DNA of 42,291 nucleotides. It comes from Altererythrobacter sp. (GTDB taxonomy: Bacteria; Pseudomonadota; Alphaproteobacteria; Sphingomonadales; Sphingomonadaceae). The translations under genes were made by a program, and so were the position numbers. The stretch lies in the NCBI GenBank assembly GCA_013002295.1, contig JABDKI010000041.1, forward strand, positions 1 to 42,291, written 5' to 3'. Under the pieces are notes generated by a model, which was not told the DNA's origin, made no database searches, and saw only the letters and a program-made list of their open reading frames with translations. Each line of letters starts with the position of its first letter. Position 1 is the stretch's first letter. Positions 9,943 through 19,184 of the stretch are shown here, one piece after another.

Positions 9943-10719
9943 TTAGGCGCTACATCCCTTGCATGCTGCATCCTTTGCGATGGTGAGGGTGCGCATGCCG
10001 GGTTTCATCCCGTCCAAAATGTGCAGCTTGCCGAATTGCGGATCGCCAAACGCGCTCACCCCTTGGAGCAGCGCGCGCACGGCCTGCATTGCGCCGAAAG
10101 TGCCGGCCCATCCGGCCATTGCGCCCAGCATTCCGTCCTCAGCGCAGGTGTCGCAGTCTTCTGCGTCGAAAGCGTCACCTACGAAACAGCGATAGCAGGG
10201 CTGGCCAGGCAAGTGGCCTGCAAAGGCACCGACTTGACCCTGAAAGCGACCCACGGCGGCGCTGAGCAACGGAACTCCTGCAGCAACAGACGCATCTGAT
10301 ACGGCGAGCCGGGTGGCAAAATTATCTGTCCCGTCAAACACAAGATCAGCGTCGCCGATCAGAGCCCCAGCGTTGTCCGAACCAATGCGGGTGTCGCTGA
10401 TCTCGACCTGCAAGGTTTCGTCAAAGTTGGCGAGCCAGCGTCGCGCACTGGTGGCCTTGCCATGGCCGACATCACGGCTGGTGAAGATCGTCTGGCGCTG
10501 CAGATTGCTGGCATCGACTGCATCGTCATCGATCAGAGTGAAGCGCCCGATCCCGGTTGCAGCGAGATATTGCAGGGCAGGGGAGCCAATGCCGCCAAGG
10601 CCTACGACCACAATATGTTTCTGCGTCAGCGCGACCTGCCCAGCGCCGCCGATCTCCGGCAATACAATATGGCGCGCAAAACGGTCCAAACGCTGTGGAG
10701 AGAGCGGTGCAGAAGTCAT
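9943..10719 (-). CDS. moeB: ThiF/MoeB/HesA-family adenylyltransferase
   Basis: RFARHIVLPEIGGAGQ, VVVGLGGIGSPALQYLAATGIGRFTLIDDDAVDASNLQRQ, DNFATRLAVSDA, plus zinc-binding CYRC...CDTC and CKGC cysteine pairs. Confidence 0.88.
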   Translation of the reverse strand: MTSAPLSPQRLDRFARHIVLPEIGGAGQVALTQKHIVVVGLGGIGSPALQYLAATGIGRFTLIDDDAVDASNLQRQTIFTSRDVGHGKATSARRWLANFDETLQVEISDTRIGSDNAGALIGDADLVFDGTDNFATRLAVSDASVAAGVPLLSAAVGRFQGQVGAFAGHLPGQPCYRCFVGDAFDAEDCDTCAEDGMLGAMAGWAGTFGAMQAVRALLQGVSAFGDPQFGKLHILDGMKPGMRTLTIAKDAACKGCSA

Positions 10720-10727
10720 GGGACAAG

Positions 10728-10771
10728 CTGTTTACAGCCTGTGCACAGCCTGTCGACAGCCCTGTGAATAG
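10728..10771. repeat. Array of 10-bp palindromes CTGTNNACAG at 11-12 bp spacing
   Basis: CTGTTTACAG (10728-10737), CTGTGCACAG (10739-10748), CTGTCGACAG (10750-10759), then a degenerate CTGTGAATAG (10762-10771), in the dnaA-moeB intergenic region. Confidence 0.8.
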
Positions 10772-10816
10772 AGCTGTCGATCAATCCGGGCATTTCATGT
10801 TGAAATTGTGTGCGAA

Positions 10817-12280
10817 TTAACTCTCTAGCTGGCGCAAGAGGCTGCGTACGTCGCCGTCCATATCCGCATCGCGTTTGCGCAAATCTTCGATCAGGCGCAC
10901 TGCGTGGATAACCGTCGAGTGATCGCGACCACCAAACTTGCGGCCGATTTCAGGATAGCTGCGCGGCGTGAGAACTTTCGACAGATACATCGCTACCTGA
11001 CGCGGGCGAACCACGGCACGCGCGCGGCGCTTGGATGACATCTCGCTGCGGTCGATCCGATAGAATTGGCAAACCGTCCGCTGGATTTCGTCGATCGTGA
11101 TCCGGCGTCGATTAGCCGACAGGATATCGGTCAATTGTTCTTCCGCAAGATTCAGCGAAACTTCTTGTCCCGTCAGCTGGGCATAGGCGATCAGCTTGTT
11201 AAGGCCGCCCACCAGCTCGCGCACATTGCGTGTGATCGTGCGAGCGAGAAAATCGACCACATCGTCCGGCACGTTCAGAGGCGCGAAACGCGACAGTTTG
11301 GAGACGAGGATCTTGCGACGCAGTTCTATATCGGCGGGCTGAATATCTGCCACCAAGCCCATCGACAAACGGCTCAAGAGACGTGGCTCCACCCCGTCTA
11401 GCGCTTGGGGTGCACGGTCAGCAGCGAATACCAGGCGCTTGCCTTCAGCGAGCAGCGCATCAATCGTGTAGAGCAGCTCTTCCTGAGCGCTCGCCTTACC
11501 AATAATGAATTGGATGTCGTCCACCAGCAGCAGATCAAAACTGCGCAGGCGCGCTTTGAATTCGATCATCTGGTTAGCTTTGAGCGCCTGGACAAACTCG
11601 ACCATGAAACGCTCTGCGCTGCAGTAAAATATGCGCGCGCGGGGGTGCGCCTGAAGATAAGCGTGACCGATAGCGTGCAGCAGGTGCGTTTTGCCCTGGC
11701 CGGTCGCGGCCTTGAGATAAAGCGGCGAGAACTGCGGCTGCTCGGTTGCGGCCATGCGCTCTGCGGCATTCTTGCCCAAAATGTTGGTTTCACCGGTTAC
11801 GAAGGCGGCAAACGTCAGTGAGGGGTCAAGGCCCACGGAACTGGTGAAGCCAGCTTCGCCAATGGTTCCAGCTGCAACTGCGATGGCGCTGGTGTCCGCA
11901 TCATTTGCAGGGCGACGGCCATTGTCGAGCATCAGCTCAGGCAGTTGGCGACGGCCCGGGTGAACAGAGATGCGTACCTTGCGAACTTCGCTGCGCACAA
12001 TCTTCCAGGCGAGCTGCAAGCGGTCATGAAAACGATCATTGACCCAGTTAGCGCTGAATTCGGTCGGGAGGAAAAGATCGAGTGTGCCCGATTCCTTGCA
12101 TACACTGCCCAGCTGGATTGGTTTTATCCATTGGCTGTGCAGTTGGTGGCCCAAATCCTTGCGCAGGCCCTGGCTAATGTCAGCCCAGTCTGCAGCCAAG
12201 TTTACGGCTTCTGCATCTTCCATCAAATCTTCATCGATCTTGCGCTTTGTCGAACTGCCATTGTCATTATTTTGCGCCAT
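10817..12280 (-). CDS. dnaA: Chromosomal replication initiator protein DnaA
   Basis: Likely start MAQNNDNGSSTKRKIDEDL at 12280; LYLKAATGQGKTHLLHAIGHAYL (Walker A), LLLVDDIQFI (Walker B), C-terminal GGRDHSTVIHAVRLIEDL DnaA-box binding signature. Confidence 0.97.
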   Translation of the reverse strand: MAQNNDNGSSTKRKIDEDLMEDAEAVNLAADWADISQGLRKDLGHQLHSQWIKPIQLGSVCKESGTLDLFLPTEFSANWVNDRFHDRLQLAWKIVRSEVRKVRISVHPGRRQLPELMLDNGRRPANDADTSAIAVAAGTIGEAGFTSSVGLDPSLTFAAFVTGETNILGKNAAERMAATEQPQFSPLYLKAATGQGKTHLLHAIGHAYLQAHPRARIFYCSAERFMVEFVQALKANQMIEFKARLRSFDLLLVDDIQFIIGKASAQEELLYTIDALLAEGKRLVFAADRAPQALDGVEPRLLSRLSMGLVADIQPADIELRRKILVSKLSRFAPLNVPDDVVDFLARTITRNVRELVGGLNKLIAYAQLTGQEVSLNLAEEQLTDILSANRRRITIDEIQRTVCQFYRIDRSEMSSKRRARAVVRPRQVAMYLSKVLTPRSYPEIGRKFGGRDHSTVIHAVRLIEDLRKRDADMDGDVRSLLRQLES

Positions 12281-12630
12281 TCCCCAACCCAATACCTCTT
12301 TATCCTCGGAGTCGACCCGAGGTTGCATTTTTGCCCAAAACTTGGCCAAGCTTCGCCATTGCGCGGAGTCACCTTCTCTGCGCTTTGCCCCTGTGTCCAA
12401 AACTGTAAATGTCCGAGATGTCCCGCCTCAGACAGCTATGTTTTATGAAGCTCTAACGCTTAAGCGCAAGGACGTTTTCGTAAAAAAAGCGAAATATTTC
12501 GGTTGACTCGGCTCTAACCCGCAGGCTTGCGTTGATGTCGTTGATATACCTACATTTTCGCGATTTGAGCGATGCGAATCGTGGAAAGTCCTAGGTTTAG
12601 CGCTATCGGCCTTGTCGCACGCCGCGCAAA

Positions 12631-12668
12631 ACAAAAGGGCCGCACCCGTATCGGGCCGGCCCTTGTGC
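12631..12668 (-). terminator. Rho-independent terminator of rpsT
   Basis: AAGGGCCG (12635-12642) / CGGCCCTT (12657-12664) stem with ACAAAA on + (TTTTGT on -) at the 3' side. Confidence 0.7.
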
Positions 12669-12714
12669 ATGTTTCACGCAATTCCGAAGCGCCGTTTGAC
12701 GCCTCAACGCCGAA

Positions 12715-12975
12715 TCAAAGTGCAGCGACTCGCTTCGAGAGGCGCGACATCTTGCGAGCAACTGTGTTCTTGTGCATCACGCCGCGAGCAACGCCGCGCG
12801 CCATTTCAGGCTGTGCAGCTTTCAAAGCTTCGGCTGCCGCCGCCTTGTCGCCTGCTTCGCATGCTGTTTCGACTTTCTTGACGAAACCACGGATACGGCT
12901 GACGCGCGCGGTGTTTACGTCCGCGCGGCGATTGTTGCGACGAATGCGCTTCTTTGCTTGTGGCGAATTGGCCAT
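12715..12975 (-). CDS. rpsT: 30S ribosomal protein S20
   Basis: [36 protein letters not shown]...[22 protein letters not shown]; start at 12975. Confidence 0.97.
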   Translation of the reverse strand: MANSPQAKKRIRRNNRRADVNTARVSRIRGFVKKVETACEAGDKAAAAEALKAAQPEMARGVARGVMHKNTVARKMSRLSKRVAAL

Positions 12976-13115
12976 GTTTGTCCTTGCTTCTCGATCACCC
13001 AACGTGACCGGATCTGAATTATCTAGTGTGTTCGAAAACGGCGATTCACTGCCGGAAAGGCGCGCACATAGTCCTGCCCTCGCGAATCGTCAACCTATTC
13101 TGGGGGAGTGATAGC

Positions 13116-13931
13116 CTACTTTTGGCACCTGGCGCAGAACCATGTGCTGCGTCCGCCTTGAGCAAAGCGGCGGATGATGCCGCCATCTTCGCGGCGGCAA
13201 GCTTCTCCCTCGCGTCCATAGACATCAAAGCGTGTGGCAAAATAGCCGAGTTCGCCATCCGGTGCAGCGTAATCGCGCAAGGTAGAGCCGCCATCATGGA
13301 TCGATTGAGTGAGCACTTCCTTGATATGCGGAACAAGCCGATCAAGCTGGGGCCTGGTCACTTTGCCGCCAGCCTTGCGGGGATGAATCCCCGCGCGCCA
13401 AAGTGCTTCGCACACATATATATTGCCGAGACCCGCCACGATCCGCTGGTCGAGCAGGCAAAGCTTGATGGCTTGCTTGCGGTCTCTGAGCGCGGCCTTG
13501 AGATAGGCAGGGTCGAGATCCTCACTCAGCGGCTCTGGCCCCAAGGCGGCAAACGGCGCCCATTCGCCCAGCGCATCTGTCGCGATCAGATCAACCGAAC
13601 CAAAGCGGCGCGGATCGCACAGGGCAAAATGATGGCCACCTGACTCCATGATCAGGTGGTCGTGTTTGTCTGGCTTGGCCGGATCGATCCGCCACCGGCC
13701 GCTCATGCCCAGATGGAAAACCATCGTCTGATCGCGGTCGGTATGGATCAGGCCATATTTTGCGCGGCGCGACAGGCCGGTTACGGTTGCGCCGGTCATC
13801 ACTTGAACCAGCCCATCCGGAAATGGCCGGCGCAAATTGGGTCGATTGAGCACCAAGCGATCGATCCTTGCGCCATCAAGGAACCGGGTAAGCCCGCGAA
13901 CCGTTGTCTCTACTTCTGGAAGTTCAGGCAT
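13116..13931 (-). CDS. mutM: Formamidopyrimidine-DNA glycosylase (Fpg)
   Basis: MPELPEVETTVRGL N-terminus, RRAKYGLI, LGNIYVCEALWRAGIHP, C-terminal GGRSTWFCARCQK. Confidence 0.96.
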   Translation of the reverse strand: MPELPEVETTVRGLTRFLDGARIDRLVLNRPNLRRPFPDGLVQVMTGATVTGLSRRAKYGLIHTDRDQTMVFHLGMSGRWRIDPAKPDKHDHLIMESGGHHFALCDPRRFGSVDLIATDALGEWAPFAALGPEPLSEDLDPAYLKAALRDRKQAIKLCLLDQRIVAGLGNIYVCEALWRAGIHPRKAGGKVTRPQLDRLVPHIKEVLTQSIHDGGSTLRDYAAPDGELGYFATRFDVYGREGEACRREDGGIIRRFAQGGRSTWFCARCQK

Positions 13932-14035
13932 GTTTGTTTGTGTAACCTATGTGCCCAAGGAGATCAGGCTTTCAAATCAGAAATGCCCCATAACACCCTT
14001 TGCCATGCTCGCAATTCATCCTAAGGCGCCCCGCT

Positions 14036-14767
14036 ATGACTGATAAGGTTTCTTTCGGCTACGAAGATGTCGATCCACAAGAGAAGACGCAGCGTGTTGG
14101 TGCGGTCTTTTCCAATGTCGCGCGCAAATATGACATAATGAATGATGCCATGTCTGGAGGTATGCACCGGGTCTGGAAGGACAGGTTCGTTCGCCGGGTC
14201 AAACCGCAGCCGGGCGAAGCCACTCTGGACATGGCAGGCGGCACAGGCGACATCGCCTTTCGCATGGCCGCACGCGGGGCCGAGGTTGTGGTTGCTGACA
14301 TCAATCAGGACATGCTCGACGTCGGTATCGAACGCGCGATGGAGCGCGGGATTGATGGCCTGTCATGGTCGTGCCAGAATGCCGAAACGTTGAGTTACCC
14401 GGCAAACCAGTTTGACGCTTACACCATTGTGTTTGGCATTCGGAACGTGACACATATCGACAAGGCCCTGGTTGAGGCGCACCGCGTGCTGCGGCCCGGC
14501 GGTCGCTTCTACTGCATGGAATTCGGCACGACCGACTGGCCAGGCTTCAAAGAGATCTACGATTTATATTCGCACCAGATCATGCCCAAGCTGGGTAAGG
14601 CGATCGCCGATGACGAAGACAGTTACCGTTATCTGGCAGAGTCAATCCGCCGCTTCCCGCTTGCGCATGTATTCGAAGCTATGATCAAGGATGCGGGTTT
14701 CAGAAATACGCGCGTCGAGAAGATTTTGGGCGGGGCCGTGAACATCCATTCGGGCTGGAAAGTGTAG
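14036..14767 (+). CDS. ubiE: Ubiquinone/menaquinone biosynthesis C-methyltransferase
   Basis: MTDKVSFGYEDVDPQEKTQRVGAVFSNVARKYDIMNDAMSGGMHRVWKDRFV..., LDMAGGTGDIAFRMA, GIRNVTHIDKAL. Confidence 0.97.
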   Translation: MTDKVSFGYEDVDPQEKTQRVGAVFSNVARKYDIMNDAMSGGMHRVWKDRFVRRVKPQPGEATLDMAGGTGDIAFRMAARGAEVVVADINQDMLDVGIERAMERGIDGLSWSCQNAETLSYPANQFDAYTIVFGIRNVTHIDKALVEAHRVLRPGGRFYCMEFGTTDWPGFKEIYDLYSHQIMPKLGKAIADDEDSYRYLAESIRRFPLAHVFEAMIKDAGFRNTRVEKILGGAVNIHSGWKV

Positions 14768-14769
14768 GG

Positions 14770-16329
14770 GTGACAAGACCCTCAACCCATATCTGGCGCT
14801 TGCTCAAGTGGGGGCGCAAGCTCGCAAAGCATGGCGCTTTGCGCGGGATCGAAGCCGATCCTAACGCGCCGGTGCAGGTCAAACGATTGGTTCGGCTTGC
14901 GCGTATTGGCACATTCCAGCCTACGACGCCTGACTATGCAACCGCGTTCAAGGCTATTGGACCAGCGGCGATCAAGCTGGGGCAAACGCTGGCCACACGG
15001 CCCGATTTGGTGGGCGAGGAGGCCGCACACAATCTGCTCGGATTACAGGACGATTTGCCGCCGGTCGCTTTCAGCGAGATTGAAGCGTCGATCGCGGCCA
15101 CTTTTGAAAAGCCGCTGAGCGAGCTGTTTCAGGAAATCGACCCCAAGCCAGTCGGCGCCGCATCCATCGCGCAGGTTCACCGCGCGGTGACAAGCGACGG
15201 CCGCAAGGTTGCCTTGAAGGTGTTGCGCCCCGGCATTCGCGAACAGTTCGCGCGGGATATCGAGACCTATGAATGGGCCGCTGCGCATTTGGAGGCATTG
15301 GGCAGTGACGAAGCGCGCCGGCTGCGTCCGCAGCTTACCATTGCCAATTTCAAACGCTGGACCAATCGCGAGCTTGATCTGCGGCGTGAGGCCGCGTCCG
15401 CTTCCGAGCTTGCGGAGAATATGAAAGGCTTTGCGGGTTACCGTGTCCCGGAAATCGACTGGGATCGCACCAATGGCCGGGTGATGACAGTCGAATGGAT
15501 CGACGGCACAAAGATCAGCAAAGTCGAGGAGCTGAAGGCCAAGGGCCATGACATGGACGAACTGGCGAACCGGCTGGTTCTGGCGTTCCTGACGCAGGCG
15601 ATTAGCGGCGGCTATTTCCATGCAGACATGCATCAGGGCAATCTGTTCGTCGAAGATGACGGCACGATTGCCGCGATTGACTTTGGCATCATGGGACGGA
15701 TCGATCGCCGTGCGCGCCAATGGTTGGCGGAGATATTGTATGGCCTAACCACGGGCAATTACCGGCGTGTGGCGGAAATCCATTTTGAAGCGCAATATGT
15801 GCCGAGCTATCACTCGGTTGACGAATTCGCGACCGCCCTGCGCGCGGTTGGGGAGCCAATGCGCGGCAAGCCAGTGAAGGAATTGAGCGTCGGGCAAATG
15901 CTTGATGGCTTATTTGCGATCACCCGCGACTTTGACATGCAGACACAGCCGCATTTGCTGCTGCTGCAAAAGACCATGGTAATGGTTGAGGGGATCGCGA
16001 CGCAGCTCAATCCCGAAATCAACATGTGGGACACGTCTGCGCCCTATGTGCGCAATTGGGTGCGCGATGAGCTTGGCCCCGAAGCGGCGCTGGCCGACGC
16101 TGTGAAAGAGAATTTCTCGACCTTGCTCAAGCTACCCGATTTGCTGCGCCGGATGGATGAGAAATTCCCGGCCAAAGGCGGTGCGCCAGAAGCGCCCCCG
16201 CTGCCGGAAATCGAGCTGATCGTCGGGCCCACTGCGCCCAAGCGACGCAGCTGGCTGGGCTATGTCGCTGCAGCCGCGGCCGGAGCAGGCGTGCTTTACG
16301 GCGCGACGATGCTCGGCTGGATTGCTTAG
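14770..16329 (+). CDS. ubiB: ABC1/UbiB-family protein (ubiquinone biosynthesis regulatory kinase-like)
   Basis: AIKLGQTLATRPDLVG, KPVGAASIAQVHRAV, GYFHADMHQGNLFVEDDGTIAAIDFGIMGRID; two hydrophobic stretches at the C-terminus. Confidence 0.95.
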   Translation: MTRPSTHIWRLLKWGRKLAKHGALRGIEADPNAPVQVKRLVRLARIGTFQPTTPDYATAFKAIGPAAIKLGQTLATRPDLVGEEAAHNLLGLQDDLPPVAFSEIEASIAATFEKPLSELFQEIDPKPVGAASIAQVHRAVTSDGRKVALKVLRPGIREQFARDIETYEWAAAHLEALGSDEARRLRPQLTIANFKRWTNRELDLRREAASASELAENMKGFAGYRVPEIDWDRTNGRVMTVEWIDGTKISKVEELKAKGHDMDELANRLVLAFLTQAISGGYFHADMHQGNLFVEDDGTIAAIDFGIMGRIDRRARQWLAEILYGLTTGNYRRVAEIHFEAQYVPSYHSVDEFATALRAVGEPMRGKPVKELSVGQMLDGLFAITRDFDMQTQPHLLLLQKTMVMVEGIATQLNPEINMWDTSAPYVRNWVRDELGPEAALADAVKENFSTLLKLPDLLRRMDEKFPAKGGAPEAPPLPEIELIVGPTAPKRRSWLGYVAAAAAGAGVLYGATMLGWIA

Positions 16330-16727
16330 GCGTCTTCGTCAGGAACCAGAGCGGTATGCGGCAGCATCCGGCTGCCAAACAAGGCCAGGATCACTGTTAC
16401 CGATTCAACGATGATCGGCAGAAACCAGCCATCATGCGAACCATCGACGGTCAAAGTGTAGAGCCGACCGATGATCGCGATGCCCATCAGGGCAGCCGAC
16501 ACCAGCAATGGATCGCCTTTGCGCGCCCATGCGCCCCAGATCATGCACCCGCCAGCCACAACAAAGAACGCGGTCATATCCGCGCGAATAGAAGCCAATC
16601 CCTGCGTTCCTTGGGGTGCAATTCCGAAATCAGCGCCCGAGCCGACTGGATCGAGCAGGAAACCGATCCCCATCAGCACGAAGAACAATCCACCAACAAA
16701 CAGCAAAGCGCGTAAAACCAACGCCAT
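16326..16727 (-). CDS. Small integral membrane protein (DUF4345-like)
   Basis: 133 aa with about four hydrophobic segments; convergent with and slightly overlapping ubiB. Confidence 0.6.
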   Translation of the reverse strand: MALVLRALLFVGGLFFVLMGIGFLLDPVGSGADFGIAPQGTQGLASIRADMTAFFVVAGGCMIWGAWARKGDPLLVSAALMGIAIIGRLYTLTVDGSHDGWFLPIIVESVTVILALFGSRMLPHTALVPDEDA

Positions 16728-16845
16728 ATCGTCTCTCCCCAGAAACCGTTTGGCTTTAGTTAGCCTGTTGTTAGGAAAGCGCTAGGCAAAACTTAACCAC
16801 TCTGCTGCAAGGGTTGGCTGGGCTTTGCTGTGCGGCTAGGCTCAA

Positions 16846-18672
16846 ATGGCTTATGCGAAACAGGGAGCTTTTGGCCAACATGCGTCTATCGCAGCTGACT
16901 GCAATCGGGGGGAACTCTTGAGCGGCACTGGACCGAGGATTTTGCTCGTGGTGGGCGGCGGTATCGCTGCCTACAAGTCATGCGAGCTTGTTCGCCTGAT
17001 CCGCAAGGGCGGGGGCGATGTCACTTGCGTGTTGACGCAAGGCGGACAGCAATTCGTGACACCTATGGCGCTGGCTGCATTGAGCGAGAACGAGGTTCAC
17101 ACCACGCTTTGGGACCTCAAGAACGAAGCCGAGATGGGGCATATTCAGCTCAGCCGGGAAGCCGATCTGGTTGTGGTCTGCCCTGCGACAGCCGATCTGA
17201 TGGCAAAAATGGCTGCCGGGATCGCTGATGACTTGGCGACAACGCTGATCCTCGCGACAGACAAGCCGGTGATGATTGCACCTGCGATGAATGTCCGCAT
17301 GTGGGAACACGAAGCGACCCAGCGCAACTTGCAATGGTTGCAGCAAGCGGGCGTTAAAGTGCTGCACCCGGATGAAGGCGCGATGGCTTGCGGCGAGTTT
17401 GGCTATGGCCGTCTGCCCGAACCGGAAGTTATCTGGAGCGAGATCGCCGGCCACTTCGGCATCGAAGTCGAAGTGCCAGGGAAAGCTGAACCAGCAGTTC
17501 TCGAAGCTCCGGTTGAAGAAGAAATTCTCGAGGAAGAGGCGGAAGCCGAGGTCGAAGCGATCGAGTCAGAGGCGGCGCCAAGAGGCGGCGGATTGGGCGG
17601 ACTGCTGGCGTCGATTATCCCGCGCTCGACCGCCAAACGCACCGCCGATCAGATCGAAGCAGAATATCTGGAAGAGCAGGAAGCTGCTGCTGCCGCCGCC
17701 GAAGAAGAAGCTGCCGAAGGCGAGTGTGAAGCTGAAGGCAGCGAAGAGACATGCGATGCAGCCGAGGAAGAGGTTGCGGCCGATCCTGTCGCTGACGCTG
17801 GACCCCTGCTTGCATCAAAGGGTGGGGCAAGCTCCGCCCCGCCAACCGATCCCGCTGCGATCAATCATACAGTCAAAACCGGAACCGGCGATGCCGAACC
17901 CGAACCCATCGATGGCGACGAATTTGAGGGCGCACCGGCCATGCCGGCTGATGTCGAAGTGGCTGAAGACGACGCGCTCGGCGGCGGTGCCTTCAAGGTC
18001 AAGAAGGGGCATCAGCCGCTCAAGGGCAAGCATATGCTGATCACAGCGGGCCCGACGTGGGAAGCGATCGATCCGGTGCGCTACATCGCGAACCGTTCGT
18101 CGGGTAAACAAGGTTTTGCCATCGCGGCAGCCGCAGCGGCACTTGGAGCCAAAGTCACGCTGGTTGCCGGCCCGGTCTCGCTGCGCACGCCTGACGGTGT
18201 TGACCGTGTGGACGTCGAAAGCGCAGTCCAGATGTCAGACGCTGTGAAGAAAGCGCTGCCCGCGGATATCGCCGTTATGGTGGCCGCTGTCGCTGATTGG
18301 CGTCCGAAAGAATATCGCGGCGAGAAAATGAAGAAGCGCGGCTCTGCGCCGCCAGCTCTCGTCCTCGAAGAGAACCCCGACATCCTCACCAATGTCGCGG
18401 CAGGTGAAAACCGGCCAGCGTTGGTAGTTGGTTTTGCGGCTGAGACCGAAGATGTTCTCGACAATGCGAAACGTAAGCGCAAACGCAAGGCGGCTGACTG
18501 GATTGTCGCCAACGATGTCTCAGGCGATGTGATGGGCGGTGACTTGAACCGCGTCCAGATCATCAGCGAAGATGGCGTCGACACGCTGGAAGAAATGCCA
18601 AAGATGGACATTGCCATGGCTCTGGTCGAGAAAATGGCCGAAACGCTGCAGGGTAAGAAAGAAGATGCCTGA
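16846..18672 (+). CDS. coaBC: Bifunctional phosphopantothenoylcysteine decarboxylase/phosphopantothenate-cysteine ligase
   Basis: [43 protein letters not shown] (CoaC) and [35 protein letters not shown] (CoaB). The true start may be TTG/ATG nearer 16918. Confidence 0.95.
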   Translation: MAYAKQGAFGQHASIAADCNRGELLSGTGPRILLVVGGGIAAYKSCELVRLIRKGGGDVTCVLTQGGQQFVTPMALAALSENEVHTTLWDLKNEAEMGHIQLSREADLVVVCPATADLMAKMAAGIADDLATTLILATDKPVMIAPAMNVRMWEHEATQRNLQWLQQAGVKVLHPDEGAMACGEFGYGRLPEPEVIWSEIAGHFGIEVEVPGKAEPAVLEAPVEEEILEEEAEAEVEAIESEAAPRGGGLGGLLASIIPRSTAKRTADQIEAEYLEEQEAAAAAAEEEAAEGECEAEGSEETCDAAEEEVAADPVADAGPLLASKGGASSAPPTDPAAINHTVKTGTGDAEPEPIDGDEFEGAPAMPADVEVAEDDALGGGAFKVKKGHQPLKGKHMLITAGPTWEAIDPVRYIANRSSGKQGFAIAAAAAALGAKVTLVAGPVSLRTPDGVDRVDVESAVQMSDAVKKALPADIAVMVAAVADWRPKEYRGEKMKKRGSAPPALVLEENPDILTNVAAGENRPALVVGFAAETEDVLDNAKRKRKRKAADWIVANDVSGDVMGGDLNRVQIISEDGVDTLEEMPKMDIAMALVEKMAETLQGKKEDA

Positions 18673-19123
18673 TCCCGTAAACGTCCAGGTGAAACGCTTG
18701 CCGCATGGCAATGGGTTGGACTTGCCGCGTTACGCGACGGAAGGCGCGGCGGGCATGGATGTGGTGTCTGCAGAGACTGTGACGTTGCAGCCCGGCGCGC
18801 GGCATGCTGTCGCGACAGGCCTTGCGGTGGCTATCCCGCAAGGGTTCGAGATTCAGGTCCGTCCACGGTCAGGTTTGGCGCTCAAGCACGGGATCACCGT
18901 TCCCAACACGCCAGGCACAATCGACAGCGACTATCGCGGCGAGCTGAAAGTCATCATGATCAATCACGGCGCAGAGCCATTCCCGATCGAGCGCGGTGAC
19001 CGGATCGCACAGCTCGTGCTGGCACCGGTGACCCAGGCCGGGTGGGATGAGGTTGCCGAGCTTGACGAGACGGCGCGAGGGGCAGGCGGCTTCGGCTCAA
19101 CCGGCGGCGCTGCGAAGCTCTAG
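18665..19123 (+). CDS. dut: dUTP diphosphatase
   Basis: [79 protein letters not shown]; overlaps the coaBC stop by 8 bp. Confidence 0.96.
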   Translation: MPDPVNVQVKRLPHGNGLDLPRYATEGAAGMDVVSAETVTLQPGARHAVATGLAVAIPQGFEIQVRPRSGLALKHGITVPNTPGTIDSDYRGELKVIMINHGAEPFPIERGDRIAQLVLAPVTQAGWDEVAELDETARGAGGFGSTGGAAKL

Positions 19124-19130
19124 CTAAATG

Positions 19131-19160
19131 AAAAGGGCGGCGCCATACGGTGCCGCCCCA
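19131..19160 (-). terminator. Terminator hairpin between dut and the DUF4136-like gene
   Basis: GGGCGGCGCC-ATAC-GGTGCCGCCC with one G-T wobble; AAAA on + (TTTT on -) after the minus-strand stem. Confidence 0.65.
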
Positions 19161-19184
19161 ATCCAACCCCGTCCAAGGGTAAAC

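Noticed and set aside
13026-13643. 205-aa + strand ORF antisense to mutM
   Set aside because: The minus-strand product is unambiguous Fpg; the + ORF is a mirror artefact.
15043-15720. 225-aa minus-strand ORF opposite ubiB
   Set aside because: Antisense shadow of a clear UbiB coding region.
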